From assembly GCA_020466095.1 (NCBI GenBank), contig CM035806.1, positions 114,287,080 through 114,351,079 on the forward strand: a stretch of DNA of 64,000 nucleotides, written 5' to 3'. This document shows, piece by piece, positions 42,057-51,649 of the stretch (the first letter of the stretch is position 1; the number at the start of each line of letters is the position of its first letter). The notes beneath the pieces are model-generated. The model ran no database searches and was not told the origin of the DNA. It saw only the letters and a list, made by a program, of their open reading frames with translations. The position numbers and the translations under genes were made by a program. Source of the DNA: Chlorops oryzae (Eukaryota; Arthropoda; Insecta; Diptera; Chloropidae).

Positions 42057-45000
42057 ATTTCATTACCTAAAGTCGTACCTAAATTGTGAAGCATTGGCTC
42101 TAATTAAGCATCTTCCGTTAACCGAAGAAAATTATCCACAAGCGTGGGCTCGTCTCGAGCAACGGTACGATCGAAAACCGCTCATTGTTCGCTCTTTTGT
42201 TCAAACATTTTTCTCTCTCCCTTCGTTTACCTCTACGAATGTCAGCACTCTACGAAAAATAGCAGACGGAGCAGATGAAGTGATTCGAGGCTTGAAAGCA
42301 TTAAACTCTGAACAACGGGATCCATGGCTTATACACATTTTGTTAAAAAAGGTAGATAACGATACTAAACAAGCATGGGCAGAAAAGCATGACGCAAAAA
42401 CAGAGTCGACCTTTGACGAATTTTTAGCGTTTTTATCTCGCCGTTGTGACGCACTAGAAACGTGTCAACCGCAGCGCTCAACATCGAATCGCAACACAAC
42501 CGTAACAAACCTAGCGAATGTAGACGAAACGAAGGAGAGTCCAAAACAGAATAGCAAAAAATGTATTTTTTGCAACGAGAAACACGCACTCGCTAATTGT
42601 GATAATTATAAAGCCTTGGATTTCGAAAAACGGAGTGCCATCGTTAGATCAAATAATTTGTGTTTTAATTGTTTGAGTAGTAAACATTTTTCTGACAAAT
42701 GCACATCCTCGTTCCGTTGTCGAATCTGCAGAGGTAAACATCATTCAGTTTTACACAAGGAGCCTAGCTCGAATATGTCAACGAAGCCAACAATCGATGC
42801 TCTGTGTACACCGTCTGTTGTTAATAGTGCTTCGAATAATCCAAATCCGCCACTGCCGTTGGTCAGCAATCATGTAAGAGAAATTTCGCTTCGTCTCGGA
42901 ACACAAACGCTTTTACCTACGATTCAAGTTCGAGTAAAAACTCTTTGTGGCAACTTCGTCAACTGTCGTCTTTTGTTGGATAGCGGCTCAACCGCATCGC
43001 TTGTGAGTGAAGCTTTCGTTCAAAGAATTGGAGCATCGCGGTCGCATGCTCGGATACCCATTACCGGGCTGGCTGGTACAAACGCTGGAATATCCCGCGG
43101 CCGAGTAACTATTGAGTTACAATCTCGCGTCTCGACTCATACAACATCTGTTGATTTATTGATCATGCACAAATTGACAACTACACTTCCTGCTCAATCG
43201 GTCGATTGTACCTCTTCTACCTGGAAACAAATTCTCAACTTGGATCTAGCCGATCCAACTTTCGGTGTACCGGGTCCGATTGACGCACTCATTGGCTGCG
43301 ACCAACTATGGAGCATATACACAGGTGAAACTAAGCAGTTTGGGCCAAAACTCCCTGTTGCGCTTAACTCGATTTTTGGCTGGGTCATCACCGGACCGTG
43401 CGGCTTTTCGCTGGATACTAGTCTCGTTGCAGTAGCCACTCATGCTCCAGAAGACATTGATCTACTGATTCGTACACTTTTGGAATTAGACCATATTGAA
43501 TCAACACCCACACAGTTGGATAAATCCGATCCTGTCGAGGTTCATTTCACCCAAACTTACACTCGTGATGCAGAAGGTACGTACATTGTCGAATATCCTT
43601 TTAAAGAGCGTTCACCGCCGATTGATTTCTCTTTGCCTCAAGCCGTGAAGAGACTGCATCACCTCGAAAGACGTTTTCGCCACGATGAAGACTTAAAAGC
43701 TCAGTATCGAGCCTTTATCGATGAATATGAGACCTTGGGTCATATGGAACTTATTCCAGATAAGAAGTTAGATATCGAAAAGGAACGCTGTTATTACTTA
43801 CCACATCACGGAGTGTTGAAGCCAAGCAGCTCAACAACCAAATGCCGTGTTGTCTTCGATGGGTCGTGTAAAGATGCGTCGGGAATTTCTCTAAACGATC
43901 GATTGCGTGTTGGACCACCTATACAGCGTGACTTGTTTGGAGTCGCTTTACGTTTCCGCCAGCATCAATTTGTGTTCTCTGTAGATGTTGCAAAAATGTT
44001 TCGCGGCATAAAGATAGCTTCAAAACACACCAACTTTCAGCGCATCGTATGGCGTAGTGATGAATCTGCTTCTTACAGACATTATCGATTGCTTACTGTA
44101 ACATATGGGCTAGCGCCTTCGCCATACCTAGCCGTACGCGTCTTAAAGCAATTGGCTGACGACTATCAGTTACATTATCCCCACGCATCACAAATTTTGG
44201 CACGTGATGCTTATGTAGACGATATTCCAACTGGTTGCGATTCTATTGATGAACTTCTTGCGCTTAAGGTCGAGCTTGTCGAATTGCTCCAAAAGGCCAA
44301 CTTTAAATTACATAAGTGGTCTTCAAATTGTTGGCCTCTTTTGCAGTCAGTTCCGCAAGAAGACTGTGAATCGGATTCGGTCAGAGTCCTATCAAAGGAC
44401 TCCACTGTAAAAATACTCGGCCTGCACTGGAACCCGCGTCGTGATGAGTTCTTTCTAAAACTCGAAAGTTCCAAGGTCTCACCTTCTCTCACCAAACGTG
44501 CGATACTTTCGGAGATGTCTAAAGTGTATGATCCATTGAGACTCGTCGCACCAACTGTGGTATTATTCAAAATACTCTTTCAAGAAACGTGGACATCCGT
44601 TAAAAATTGGGATGACATTCTGCCGACTAGTTTCTCCAAGCGCTGGGAAACGTATGTGCATGAATTACCTATTTTATCACAGATACGCATTCCAAGGTAT
44701 ATTTCAACACCGTATAACGCTATTGAGTTACATGCCTTTGCGGATGCCTCAAAGTTCGCTTGCGCAGCCGTCGTCTACAGCCGAGTGAAGTCTAGTGATG
44801 AGTTTAAAATCACATTGATCGCGTCTAAGACACGGGTTGCTCCCGTTAAACCCTTGAGCATACCGAGGCTGGAGCTGAATGCTGCTGTGCTACTAACAAA
44901 GTTGGTGACTTTGGTGAAATCGTCGCTCACTATTCCAATTTCTGAGGTTTATTGTTGGTCGGACTCTCAAATTGTTCTCCATTGGCTCTCGTCGTCGCCT

Positions 45001-46800
45001 AGGAGATGGAACGTATTCGTGTGCAACCGCACTGCTGCCATTCTGGATGTCTGCCCTCGAAGTAATTGGCATCATGTTAAATCAGCTGACAATCCCGCAG
45101 ACTGCGCCTCAAGAGGAATGGTGCCGTCTCAACTTATTCATCACCAGCTTTGGTGGAATGGCCCAGTTTGGCTTTCAGCATCTAATAGCGAATGGCCAAC
45201 ATTCGAACAGAACGGTACGCTTGAAAATGATATGGAAGCATTAGCGGAAGCCAAAGAGAAGCCTGAATTAACACTTTGGTCACTAAAGTGTGATGATGTC
45301 GTCGAAAATCTTATAAATAAAATTTCGTCTTGGAACCGACTCCTGAGAATTTTAGCATACTGCTGTCGATTCCTCAAAATTCGCGCTGGTAAATTTCAAC
45401 ACCCTCTTGGTTCCAACGTTTTCGTTACCACATTAGCTACATCAGAACTAATCCAGAGTCGAAACTTAGTCATTCGCCACATACAAATGGTTGCATTCTC
45501 TAAGGATGTGAAACTACTCAACCAAAAGGAGATGCTTCCACCAAAATCCCGTCTTATTCTATTAACTCCATTTTTGGATGAAAGTCGCATCCTTCGTGTT
45601 GGTGGTCGAATAACCAAGTCTACACTTGCGTACAATAAAAAACATCCTATTATCCTGCCCAAGGATTCAATGGCAGTACAGTTAATCCTCCGTGATATTC
45701 ACCACAAACATCTTCACCCAGGAGTCGATGCAACATTTTTTATTGTACGTCAACAATATTGGATTTTAGGATGCCGGAATTTGATCCGAAAGATTGTCTT
45801 TCAATGCAAGGCCTGTTTTATGCAACGTCGGACTGCGAGTTCTCAGCTCATGGGTGATCTCCCGACTGCAAGAGTTACTCCAACACGGAGTTTTCAACAT
45901 TGTGGACTCGATTATGCGGGTCCGATTCCAATTAAGCTGTTAAAGGGTAGGTGCCCAAAACAAGGAAAGGGTTGGTTTGCTATTTTCGTCTGTCTGTCAA
46001 CCAAGGCATTCCATTTGGAAATGGTAAGTGAGCTGACAACTGACGCCTTTCTTGCCGCCTTTCGTAGATTTTGCGCCAGACGAGGAAGGCCAAGTGATGT
46101 CTACTCAGACAACGGGACAAATTTTCAAGGTGCCAAGAGAACACTAAATGAGCTTCAACAACTGGCCATCTCTCAGGCTCATAACTCTGATATAGCCGAA
46201 ATGCTAGCTCAAGACGGAATCAAGTGGCATTTTATACCCCCCTCTGCGCCCCACTTCGGAGGACTATGGGAGTCTGGCGTTCGATCGGTTAAGCTCCATC
46301 TACGTAGAGTTATTGGAAGCAACGTTCTTACCTTCGAAGAATATTCGACAGTTTTAGCACAAATTGAGGCCATTTTAAATTCGAGGCCCTTGTGTGTCAA
46401 CGGTGACAATCAATTGGATCCTATAACCCCAGCTCATTTTTTAAATGGGGAGCCATATACCTGTATTCCTGAGCCATCGCTACTTGATACAAACGCAAAT
46501 TTACTCCAGCGTTGGCGCAATCTTCAAGCCAAAGTCCAAGGCTTTTGGCAGCGTTGGCAGTCGGAATATCTAACCTCGCTTCAGGAACGCCCTAAATGGA
46601 ATCGTATTCAGACAAACTTTGAAGTCGGGAAAATTGTTGTCCTCAAGGAACCTAATCTACCCCCATCTAAGTGGCTGCTAGGAAGGATCGAAGCAGTGCA
46701 ACCAGGAGCTGACAACTTAGTCCGCGTCGTCGTCGTAAAGACCAGTAGAGGAACTTATAAGCGATCTATAACGAAACTTGCCCTCCTCCCTGTCTGCTGA
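42055..46800 (+). CDS. BEL/Pao gag-pol polyprotein (capsid to integrase)
   Basis: The frame opens after the extra T at 42054 and is uninterrupted for over 1,500 codons (first ATG 42094; residues counted from there). Order: rest of DUF1759-type capsid, Cys-rich knuckles (CIFCNEKHALANC, CFNCLSSKHFSDKC, CRICRGKHHSVLH), retroviral-type aspartic protease (DSGS, residue 296), reverse transcriptase (YVDD, residues 707-710), RNase H (HAFADASK, about 880), integrase zinc finger (HHKHLHPG...CKACFMQR) and integrase core with Asp 1273 (GLDYAGP), Asp 1339 (SDNGTNF) and Glu 1393 (WESGVRS), then a DUF5641-like tail. All catalytic residues are present, so pol looks functional. It lacks its own gag start in this copy. 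Confidence 0.95.
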   Translation, partial: KFHYLKSYLNCEALALIKHLPLTEENYPQAWARLEQRYDRKPLIVRSFVQTFFSLPSFTSTNVSTLRKIADGADEVIRGLKALNSEQRDPWLIHILLKKVDNDTKQAWAEKHDAKTESTFDEFLAFLSRRCDALETCQPQRSTSNRNTTVTNLANVDETKESPKQNSKKCIFCNEKHALANCDNYKALDFEKRSAIVRSNNLCFNCLSSKHFSDKCTSSFRCRICRGKHHSVLHKEPSSNMSTKPTIDALCTPSVVNSASNNPNPPLPLVSNHVREISLRLGTQTLLPTIQVRVKTLCGNFVNCRLLLDSGSTASLVSEAFVQRIGASRSHARIPITGLAGTNAGISRGRVTIELQSRVSTHTTSVDLLIMHKLTTTLPAQSVDCTSSTWKQILNLDLADPTFGVPGPIDALIGCDQLWSIYTGETKQFGPKLPVALNSIFGWVITGPCGFSLDTSLVAVATHAPEDIDLLIRTLLELDHIESTPTQLDKSDPVEVHFTQTYTRDAEGTYIVEYPFKERSPPIDFSLPQAVKRLHHLERRFRHDEDLKAQYRAFIDEYETLGHMELIPDKKLDIEKERCYYLPHHGVLKPSSSTTKCRVVFDGSCKDASGISLNDRLRVGPPIQRDLFGVALRFRQHQFVFSVDVAKMFRGIKIASKHTNFQRIVWRSDESASYRHYRLLTVTYGLAPSPYLAVRVLKQLADDYQLHYPHASQILARDAYVDDIPTGCDSIDELLALKVELVELLQKANFKLHKWSSNCWPLLQSVPQEDCESDSVRVLSKDSTVKILGLHWNPRRDEFFLKLESSKVSPSLTKRAILSEMSKVYDPLRLVAPTVVLFKILFQETWTSVKNWDDILPTSFSKRWETYVHELPILSQIRIPRYISTPYNAIELHAFADASKFACAAVVYSRVKSSDEFKITLIASKTRVAPVKPLSIPRLELNAAVLLTKLVTLVKSSLTIPISEVYCWSDSQIVLHWLSSSPRRWNVFVCNRTAAILDVCPRSNWHHVKSADNPADCASRGMVPSQLIHHQLWWNGPVWLSASNSEWPTFEQNGTLENDMEALAEAKEKPELTLWSLKCDDVVENLINKISSWNRLLRILAYCCRFLKIRAGKFQHPLGSNVFVTTLATSELIQSRNLVIRHIQMVAFSKDVKLLNQKEMLPPKSRLILLTPFLDESRILRVGGRITKSTLAYNKKHPIILPKDSMAVQLILRDIHHKHLHPGVDATFFIVRQQYWILGCRNLIRKIVFQCKACFMQRRTASSQLMGDLPTARVTPTRSFQHCGLDYAGPIPIKLLKGRCPKQGKGWFAIFVCLSTKAFHLEMVSELTTDAFLAAFRRFCARRGRPSDVYSDNGTNFQGAKRTLNELQQLAISQAHNSDIAEMLAQDGIKWHFIPPSAPHFGGLWESGVRSVKLHLRRVIGSNVLTFEEYSTVLAQIEAILNSRPLCVNGDNQLDPITPAHFLNGEPYTCIPEPSLLDTNANLLQRWRNLQAKVQGFWQRWQSEYLTSLQERPKWNRIQTNFEVGKIVVLKEPNLPPSKWLLGRIEAVQPGADNLVRVVVVKTSRGTYKRSITKLALLPVC

Positions 46801-46810
46801 ACAATCGTTC

Positions 46811-46823
46811 AGGGGCGGCGGTA
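46811..46823 (+). promoter_or_regulatory. Polypurine tract
   Basis: AGGGGCGGCGGTA lies directly before the 3' LTR, the usual position of the plus-strand primer, and is of the GGGCGGCGG form common in BEL/Pao elements. Confidence 0.8.
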
Positions 46824-47100
46824 TGTTTGGGAACTACTGGCCTATTAAATCTATTATCTAAATTTATCGATTAATTTGTAGTTGGAAAAAGTGTCATCAC
46901 TGTTTCTGGCAGATATAATTTTTTTCGAGTCGCTGTGCACACGTCGTGTTTTTCGTGTGCATCCGCTTTTTTATTGTTCGCTTACAAATTCGCTAACACG
47001 CTGTAAATTGAACTCTGTTGTTAAATACTTCACACATTTTTTTGTCTTAAATCTAAATACAGTCCATCAAGCTTTAAATTGTGTCTGTTATTTCTAACCA
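46824..47100 (+). repeat. BEL/Pao 3' LTR
   Basis: 277 bp, TGTTTGGGAACTACTGGCCT to TTTCTAACCA, followed by CATGG of the target duplication. See the 5' LTR for the three differences. Confidence 0.95.
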
Positions 47101-47156
47101 CATGGGTAAAAAAAAATTTAAATTTCGTAGAATGTTTTGCTAAAAAAAGTGAGCTA

Positions 47157-47248
47157 TATGAATCATATATTACAGTCATATATGATAAAATTCCCGGCAA
47201 TATGCTATCATAATGATATCATATATGATATCATCTGGCTTATTGGGG
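47157..47248 (-). repeat. Terminus resembling element A left end
   Basis: Read on the minus strand from 47248 the segment gives CCCCAATAAGCCAGATGATA followed by palindromic TCATATATGA units. Element A starts CCCAATAAACACAAAGATGATA with the same kind of units. So this is the right-hand terminus of an element of that family, or a derived MITE. The BEL element is inserted just inside it (CATGG at 47101). Confidence 0.55.
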
Positions 47249-47465
47249 TATAATAAAGAAATTTGAAAAGTGAATTAAAAATGAATTAAAGAAAAAAAAG
47301 AATATATATATATATATAAAGAAAATATATAAAAAAATGAGAAGGAAGAACATTTTTTTTGGACACTACACTAAGACAAGACACAGAACAAGCTAAGACG
47401 ATAAATGTACAAAAACAAAAACAGAAAAAAAATACCTTTCCACACTAATAATAATAATTCTACAG

Positions 47466-48092
47466 ATGGAGAACGCAAACGAAAAGTGGTTAACCTCGAA
47501 ATTGAGATGCCTGGAGGCGTACCAGCGGATTAAGGAGGCGCAACCACGAGTGAAAGAGCTGCCGGCAACATTCGTGGAAAGACAGGATCCAAAAACGAAG
47601 AGGGTGCGACTGGAACAGAGGCCCAAGTGCGAACCACCCAAACAGACCTTCACATACGTGAAGCCTGCGCCAGCGACTACCGTGCCCGAGGTTTTTACGA
47701 GACCCAGACCACAATCTCCGGAAATAAAATGGGAGGACGTCCTCCAGATCGACATCGACGAGGAGATGGAGAAGTTGGACTGCTTACAGCCCGACGATCA
47801 AAGAACACACACCCACGTTCGCGACTTCATAGTACCGGCAGAAGAAATTGGTACAGGTACTCCGCAAGTCCTACGAAAATAAATAAGGGTGGCACTACAG
47901 CATCGAACTCCACGACAGGCTCTGCGATTTAAACGACGCGTAAACGAGACCTTATACCAAGTCCGGGTGTCTAAATCCGGATATGTGAAGGTGACAAGTA
48001 AACCGGCGCCTCAAGTAGAAGCACCAACGAAACGCCCAGTAACAGAAGAAACCAGAGCAGAAGAAGCACTGAGGAGGAGACGTTTTTTGTAA
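47466..48092 (+). CDS. Unrecognised basic ORF pair
   Basis: The ORF at 47466-47882 (138 codons, MENANEKWLTSKLRCLEAYQ) directly follows TTCTACAG, which could be a 3' splice site. It is charged, Pro/Arg-rich in the middle, and has an acidic stretch (KWEDVLQIDIDEEMEKLDCL). A second ORF at 47889-48092 is strongly basic (ending AEEALRRRRFL). Codon composition is markedly GC-richer than the surroundings, which favours real coding descent. I do not recognise the family; remnants of a retroelement or of a host gene are both possible. Confidence 0.4.
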
Positions 48093-49300
48093 AATGAAAT
48101 TTTTTTAGTCTAAATATTTTTTTATTGAATTGAATTAGAATAAGAATGAATTGTGATAACTGAATTGAAAAAAAGGGAGAATATTTAATAAGATAGAAAA
48201 TCTTCTTGTCCGCATGAACTAACGCAGGAAGAATATCCGCACTCAAAAGCCTCTAGAATCCCTAATTACTTTCGATCTGCAGCAAAATCAAATAGAAGAA
48301 AAAAAAAGGCAAGACGAGAAGAAAACATAACACGCATTCCTTTCCTTTTGATTACCATTTCTTTTCACTTTTTATATTCTTTCATATTCCTATTCCATAA
48401 ACTTTAAGTACACTCACTGAAACTGCTAGTAATTTCTCTTCCTTTTTTATACACAAACATAATTTTTGTCGGTTTTTTAAACACACACAATTTTTTTCGT
48501 TTCTTCTTTTTTCAATAACAATTGTCCACTTTAAATACTCACTTTTAAATCCCATCGCACCACATCCATCTAAGAACGTATATCCTGAAATTAAATAGGC
48601 AAATCAAAATATAAATAAACGTTAAATAAATATATGTATTTGCCTACCAGAGAGAGCGATCGGCATTTCAACATCTTGTTGTCCTTCCTATTTGGTTTAC
48701 GAATGAGGACAAATATAAGGAAAACAAGAAAATAAGAACAAGGAGGAAAAGGAGTAGAGAGCAAAAAGACCTTCTTCAACCCGCAAGGTTGCATTTAGGA
48801 TGCAAAAGCTCCGGAGGCATTCCATACATGTATGTGTGCTAACAAACGCATAGGATCCGCATAGAAGAGGATCAAACCAGAAATTTCTAGTTTGTAATAA
48901 GCAAATAAAGCATAGAAAAGGCGCGACAAATAGACAACAACAATGACATCGGTCCCATGCAAAGCTTATGGGATTCCTTGAAGTCCGATTTTTGTATAAA
49001 AGGAAGAACAGGTGCAGTCAGAAAAGAGTCTGCTAGTGGTATTCACAGCCGGCGCACTAAATTGAAGGGTTCACTTCTATTAACATTTTTTTGGAAAAGC
49101 AGGGTTCACTGCTGATCTCGACAGAAAGGTACAAACATTTTTTTTGGACGGTATCAAACAACTTTTTTCTTAAAGAACATTACATTCTCCTTCGGTTATT
49201 TTTTTTTATTTTTTAATTTTTTTCTTTTGGTTAAAATTAATGTTTTGCTTTTTTTATTTTTTGCTTCTCATTTTCGTTGTTTTTATTTGGTTTTGAAAAA

Positions 49301-49335
<35 letters not shown>

Positions 49336-49579
49336 CCAATATTTATCTGCTTTCACAATTAGAGCTCAGCACAGAACACCATTGGTGACAGTGGTTCCTA
49401 CAGGCATGACTGACACACTTTTTGCATGTCTTCTTTAATATAAGATTTGAGCTGACCCATTTTCATGAATCTTTTTTTTTTTTTTGTTCCAAGAGAGAGC
49501 AAGAGTCTCACTGCCTCTCGTATCCACTCGCGCATATAGCTGCACAACGTGGAAGGGCATTGCTTTAACACAGCCCAGT
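48093..49579. other. Unassigned region with TATA-like motif and poly(A) run
   Basis: No supported gene. TGTATAAAAGGAAG at about 48994 is a good TATA box, with an initiator-like CAGTCAGA about 20 bases further; this may be a retroelement LTR promoter, but I could not find paired LTRs. A run of 32-34 A ends at about 49331. Confidence 0.4.
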
Positions 49580-49770
49580 TGACCAAAACATTCGCTGGCG
49601 ATTCGAAAGCGAACGTTAACGCGAACTTTAAGCGAACAAAACGTTCGCTTTCGAATTCGCGAATAGTTCGCTGGCACACACTTTGTCGCTCAGTTATTGG
49701 TAGCAAATTGTTCGTTTACGAATTCGCGCTGACTTTCGCTTTTGATTCGTTTTCGGATGATTTTGCGAAG
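49580..49770. repeat. Cluster of TTCGC/GCGAA motifs
   Basis: Within about 190 bases GCGAA or TTCGC occurs more than ten times in both orientations, with nested palindromes such as TTCGAATTCGCGAA and GAACGTTAACGCGAAC. It lies beyond the 3' end of the DUF4806-B gene and may be a subterminal repeat of element B; no end could be defined. Confidence 0.6.
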
Positions 49771-50631
49771 TTTGGGCGCGTTTCATTTTCAAGTTGTTCC
49801 TATAGGCAAAATGAGCTCACTAAATTTTTTGTTTGTTTTTTATTTTAAATGTATGAAGGTACATTCTTATATCATTTTTATACAAAAAAACTTTTAAATT
49901 AAAAATCACATTCTGTGCATCACATTAAAATGTTATAAGTCTTCATTTTCATAGACTATAAATAAATAAGAAAAGGAAAAAAAAAATTAATAAAACAAAA
50001 ATTTAATATTCCAGCTTCAGCCTTTCAAAATATACAGTTAAAAAACTAAAATTATATTTAAAAAAAATGTTCTATAAAAGACCGCTTGCATAGCGTTAAA
50101 AAAAAATAAAGATAACTTAATTATATATTGTTGATATTTGAAAGTGTATTCGATTTTTTCGAAAGTTGGTCTCGTGCGTATTGGAAGAATTTCTTCGAGA
50201 CGTTGTCGAAATCCGAGTCTTCCAATGCGAATTTCTTCTTAAAAGCACCTGTAAAAAGTTATTAGTGTTAATTGGTTAATTTGAGATAATTTGATTAAAT
50301 TTACTTCTAATAGCAAAGGTGATCATGTATCCCCGTATGCATGTTTTATTTTGTGTTCCTCGCCATGAAAATTGCTGCGCCAGTTCGTCCGTAAAAATTT
50401 TTCGCCAACAGAGTCTGACAAATTTCTCAAAGCACTTTTCCCCAGAGGATTGCAGTTCCATTATCTAAAAATTTAACGCAATTAAATGAAATTCCTGCTT
50501 TAAAAATAAGCTGCTTACAAACGTGTTTAAAGAATCTTAATTTTTAAGAATATTTTCGAAAATCGAAAGATCTTCTACTGCTTTCAAAGGAGATTTCGGT
50601 GTAATAGTGAATCATCGACATCGGTATTGAC

Positions 50632-51580
50632 ATGACGTCTCTTTGCTTAATTTGTAATCGCGTTAACGCTCAGTTGAAGTGCTTCAACTGCAAAAATCAT
50701 TTTCATACGAACTGTGCTGAAATCGCAATCTTCGGTTGCCGCTAATTCTTCGGGAGTTAATTCGCCTCTGTCTTCGCCTCTTTCTTCGCTTATTACTGGT
50801 CGTCAAACTACCAACAATAATGCAATTATCACACGCGCTAGAGCAAAGGTCGGTGATCTTCAGTCTTCGTCTTCTTCGAAAATTAAGTCAAACGTAGCTA
50901 GTGTAGTTACGCACTCTGCGTCTGGGCGCCTGGTACATAAAAAGGCTGTTTCTAATTCTAATCCATCTTCGTCTATTCATTCTGCAAATTCGGCTGCTGC
51001 TATTGGCGCGCTCTCTCCGGCTCCGAACAATATAAGTAACAATCGGGCTGTATTAAACTCTTCAAGACTTAGTAGTTCGTCATGCTCACAGGTTGTGAAT
51101 TTAAGATCTGTAAGTGATGCTGGTAGCCTATTACAGTGTTTGAGTGAGTCTGCTCAGGAGTCTTCGGGCTCTACAGCTGCCTGTAATTCATCTTCGCTCA
51201 CTGCGTCTAATTTGACTGAAGTCAAAAACGGTAAACGTAGTAGAAATGCCGTTGTTGTTGGTTCTGCTGAAAGCACTGAGTTATGTGTAGTTGCTCGTTC
51301 GAGGTGGCTGCACTTATCTTCGTTTAAGCCGACGGTCACTGAAGATGACATTATTGAGTATGTCTCCAGATGCGCTGTTATTGATAAAAGTCTGCTTTCA
51401 TGCTATAAGCTAATAAAAAAAGATGCTCCGGCTAACTCTCTTAAAAGAGTAAATTTCAAGCTAGGTGTCTCTCCTTCGGACAACGATAAGCTCTTAATGC
51501 CTTCGTTGTGGCCGGCGGGTGTTAGAGTGCGTGGTTTTCATTTTTTTCGAAAAGAACCAGAGCCTCAAGTGATCTCTTAA
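50632..51580 (+). pseudogene. LINE 4 ORF1 (PHD-like finger), frameshifted
   Basis: ATG at 50632 opens MTSLCLICNRVNAQLKCFNC, a Cys/His finger (CLIC, CFNC, HFHTNC) as in CR1-type ORF1 proteins. A frame change near 50720 leads into a long Ser/Asn-rich segment (SSGVNSPLSSPLSSLITG...) and a C-terminal folded part (RWLHLSSFKPTVTEDDIIEY), stop at 51578-51580. A nucleic-acid-binding role is known for the family. Confidence 0.75.
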
Positions 51581-51649
51581 CAAACGAGGAGTGCTGTATT
51601 AAACACTGTGCTGCGAGTAATTTATTTGCTGATATATCCTATAATAATG

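Larger units (their letters stand above)
40186..47100 (+). mobile_element. BEL/Pao LTR retrotransposon, nearly complete
   Basis: Two 277-bp LTRs (40186-40462, 46824-47100) begin TG and end CA and differ at only three positions I can find. The 5-bp target duplication CATGG stands at 40181-40185 and 47101-47105. Between them: primer site, gag, a long pol frame and polypurine tract. No envelope frame follows pol. The low LTR divergence (about 1%) means a recent insertion. Two lesions inactivate gag: an inverted-repeat insertion (about 40754-41627) and an extra T at 42054. Confidence 0.95.
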
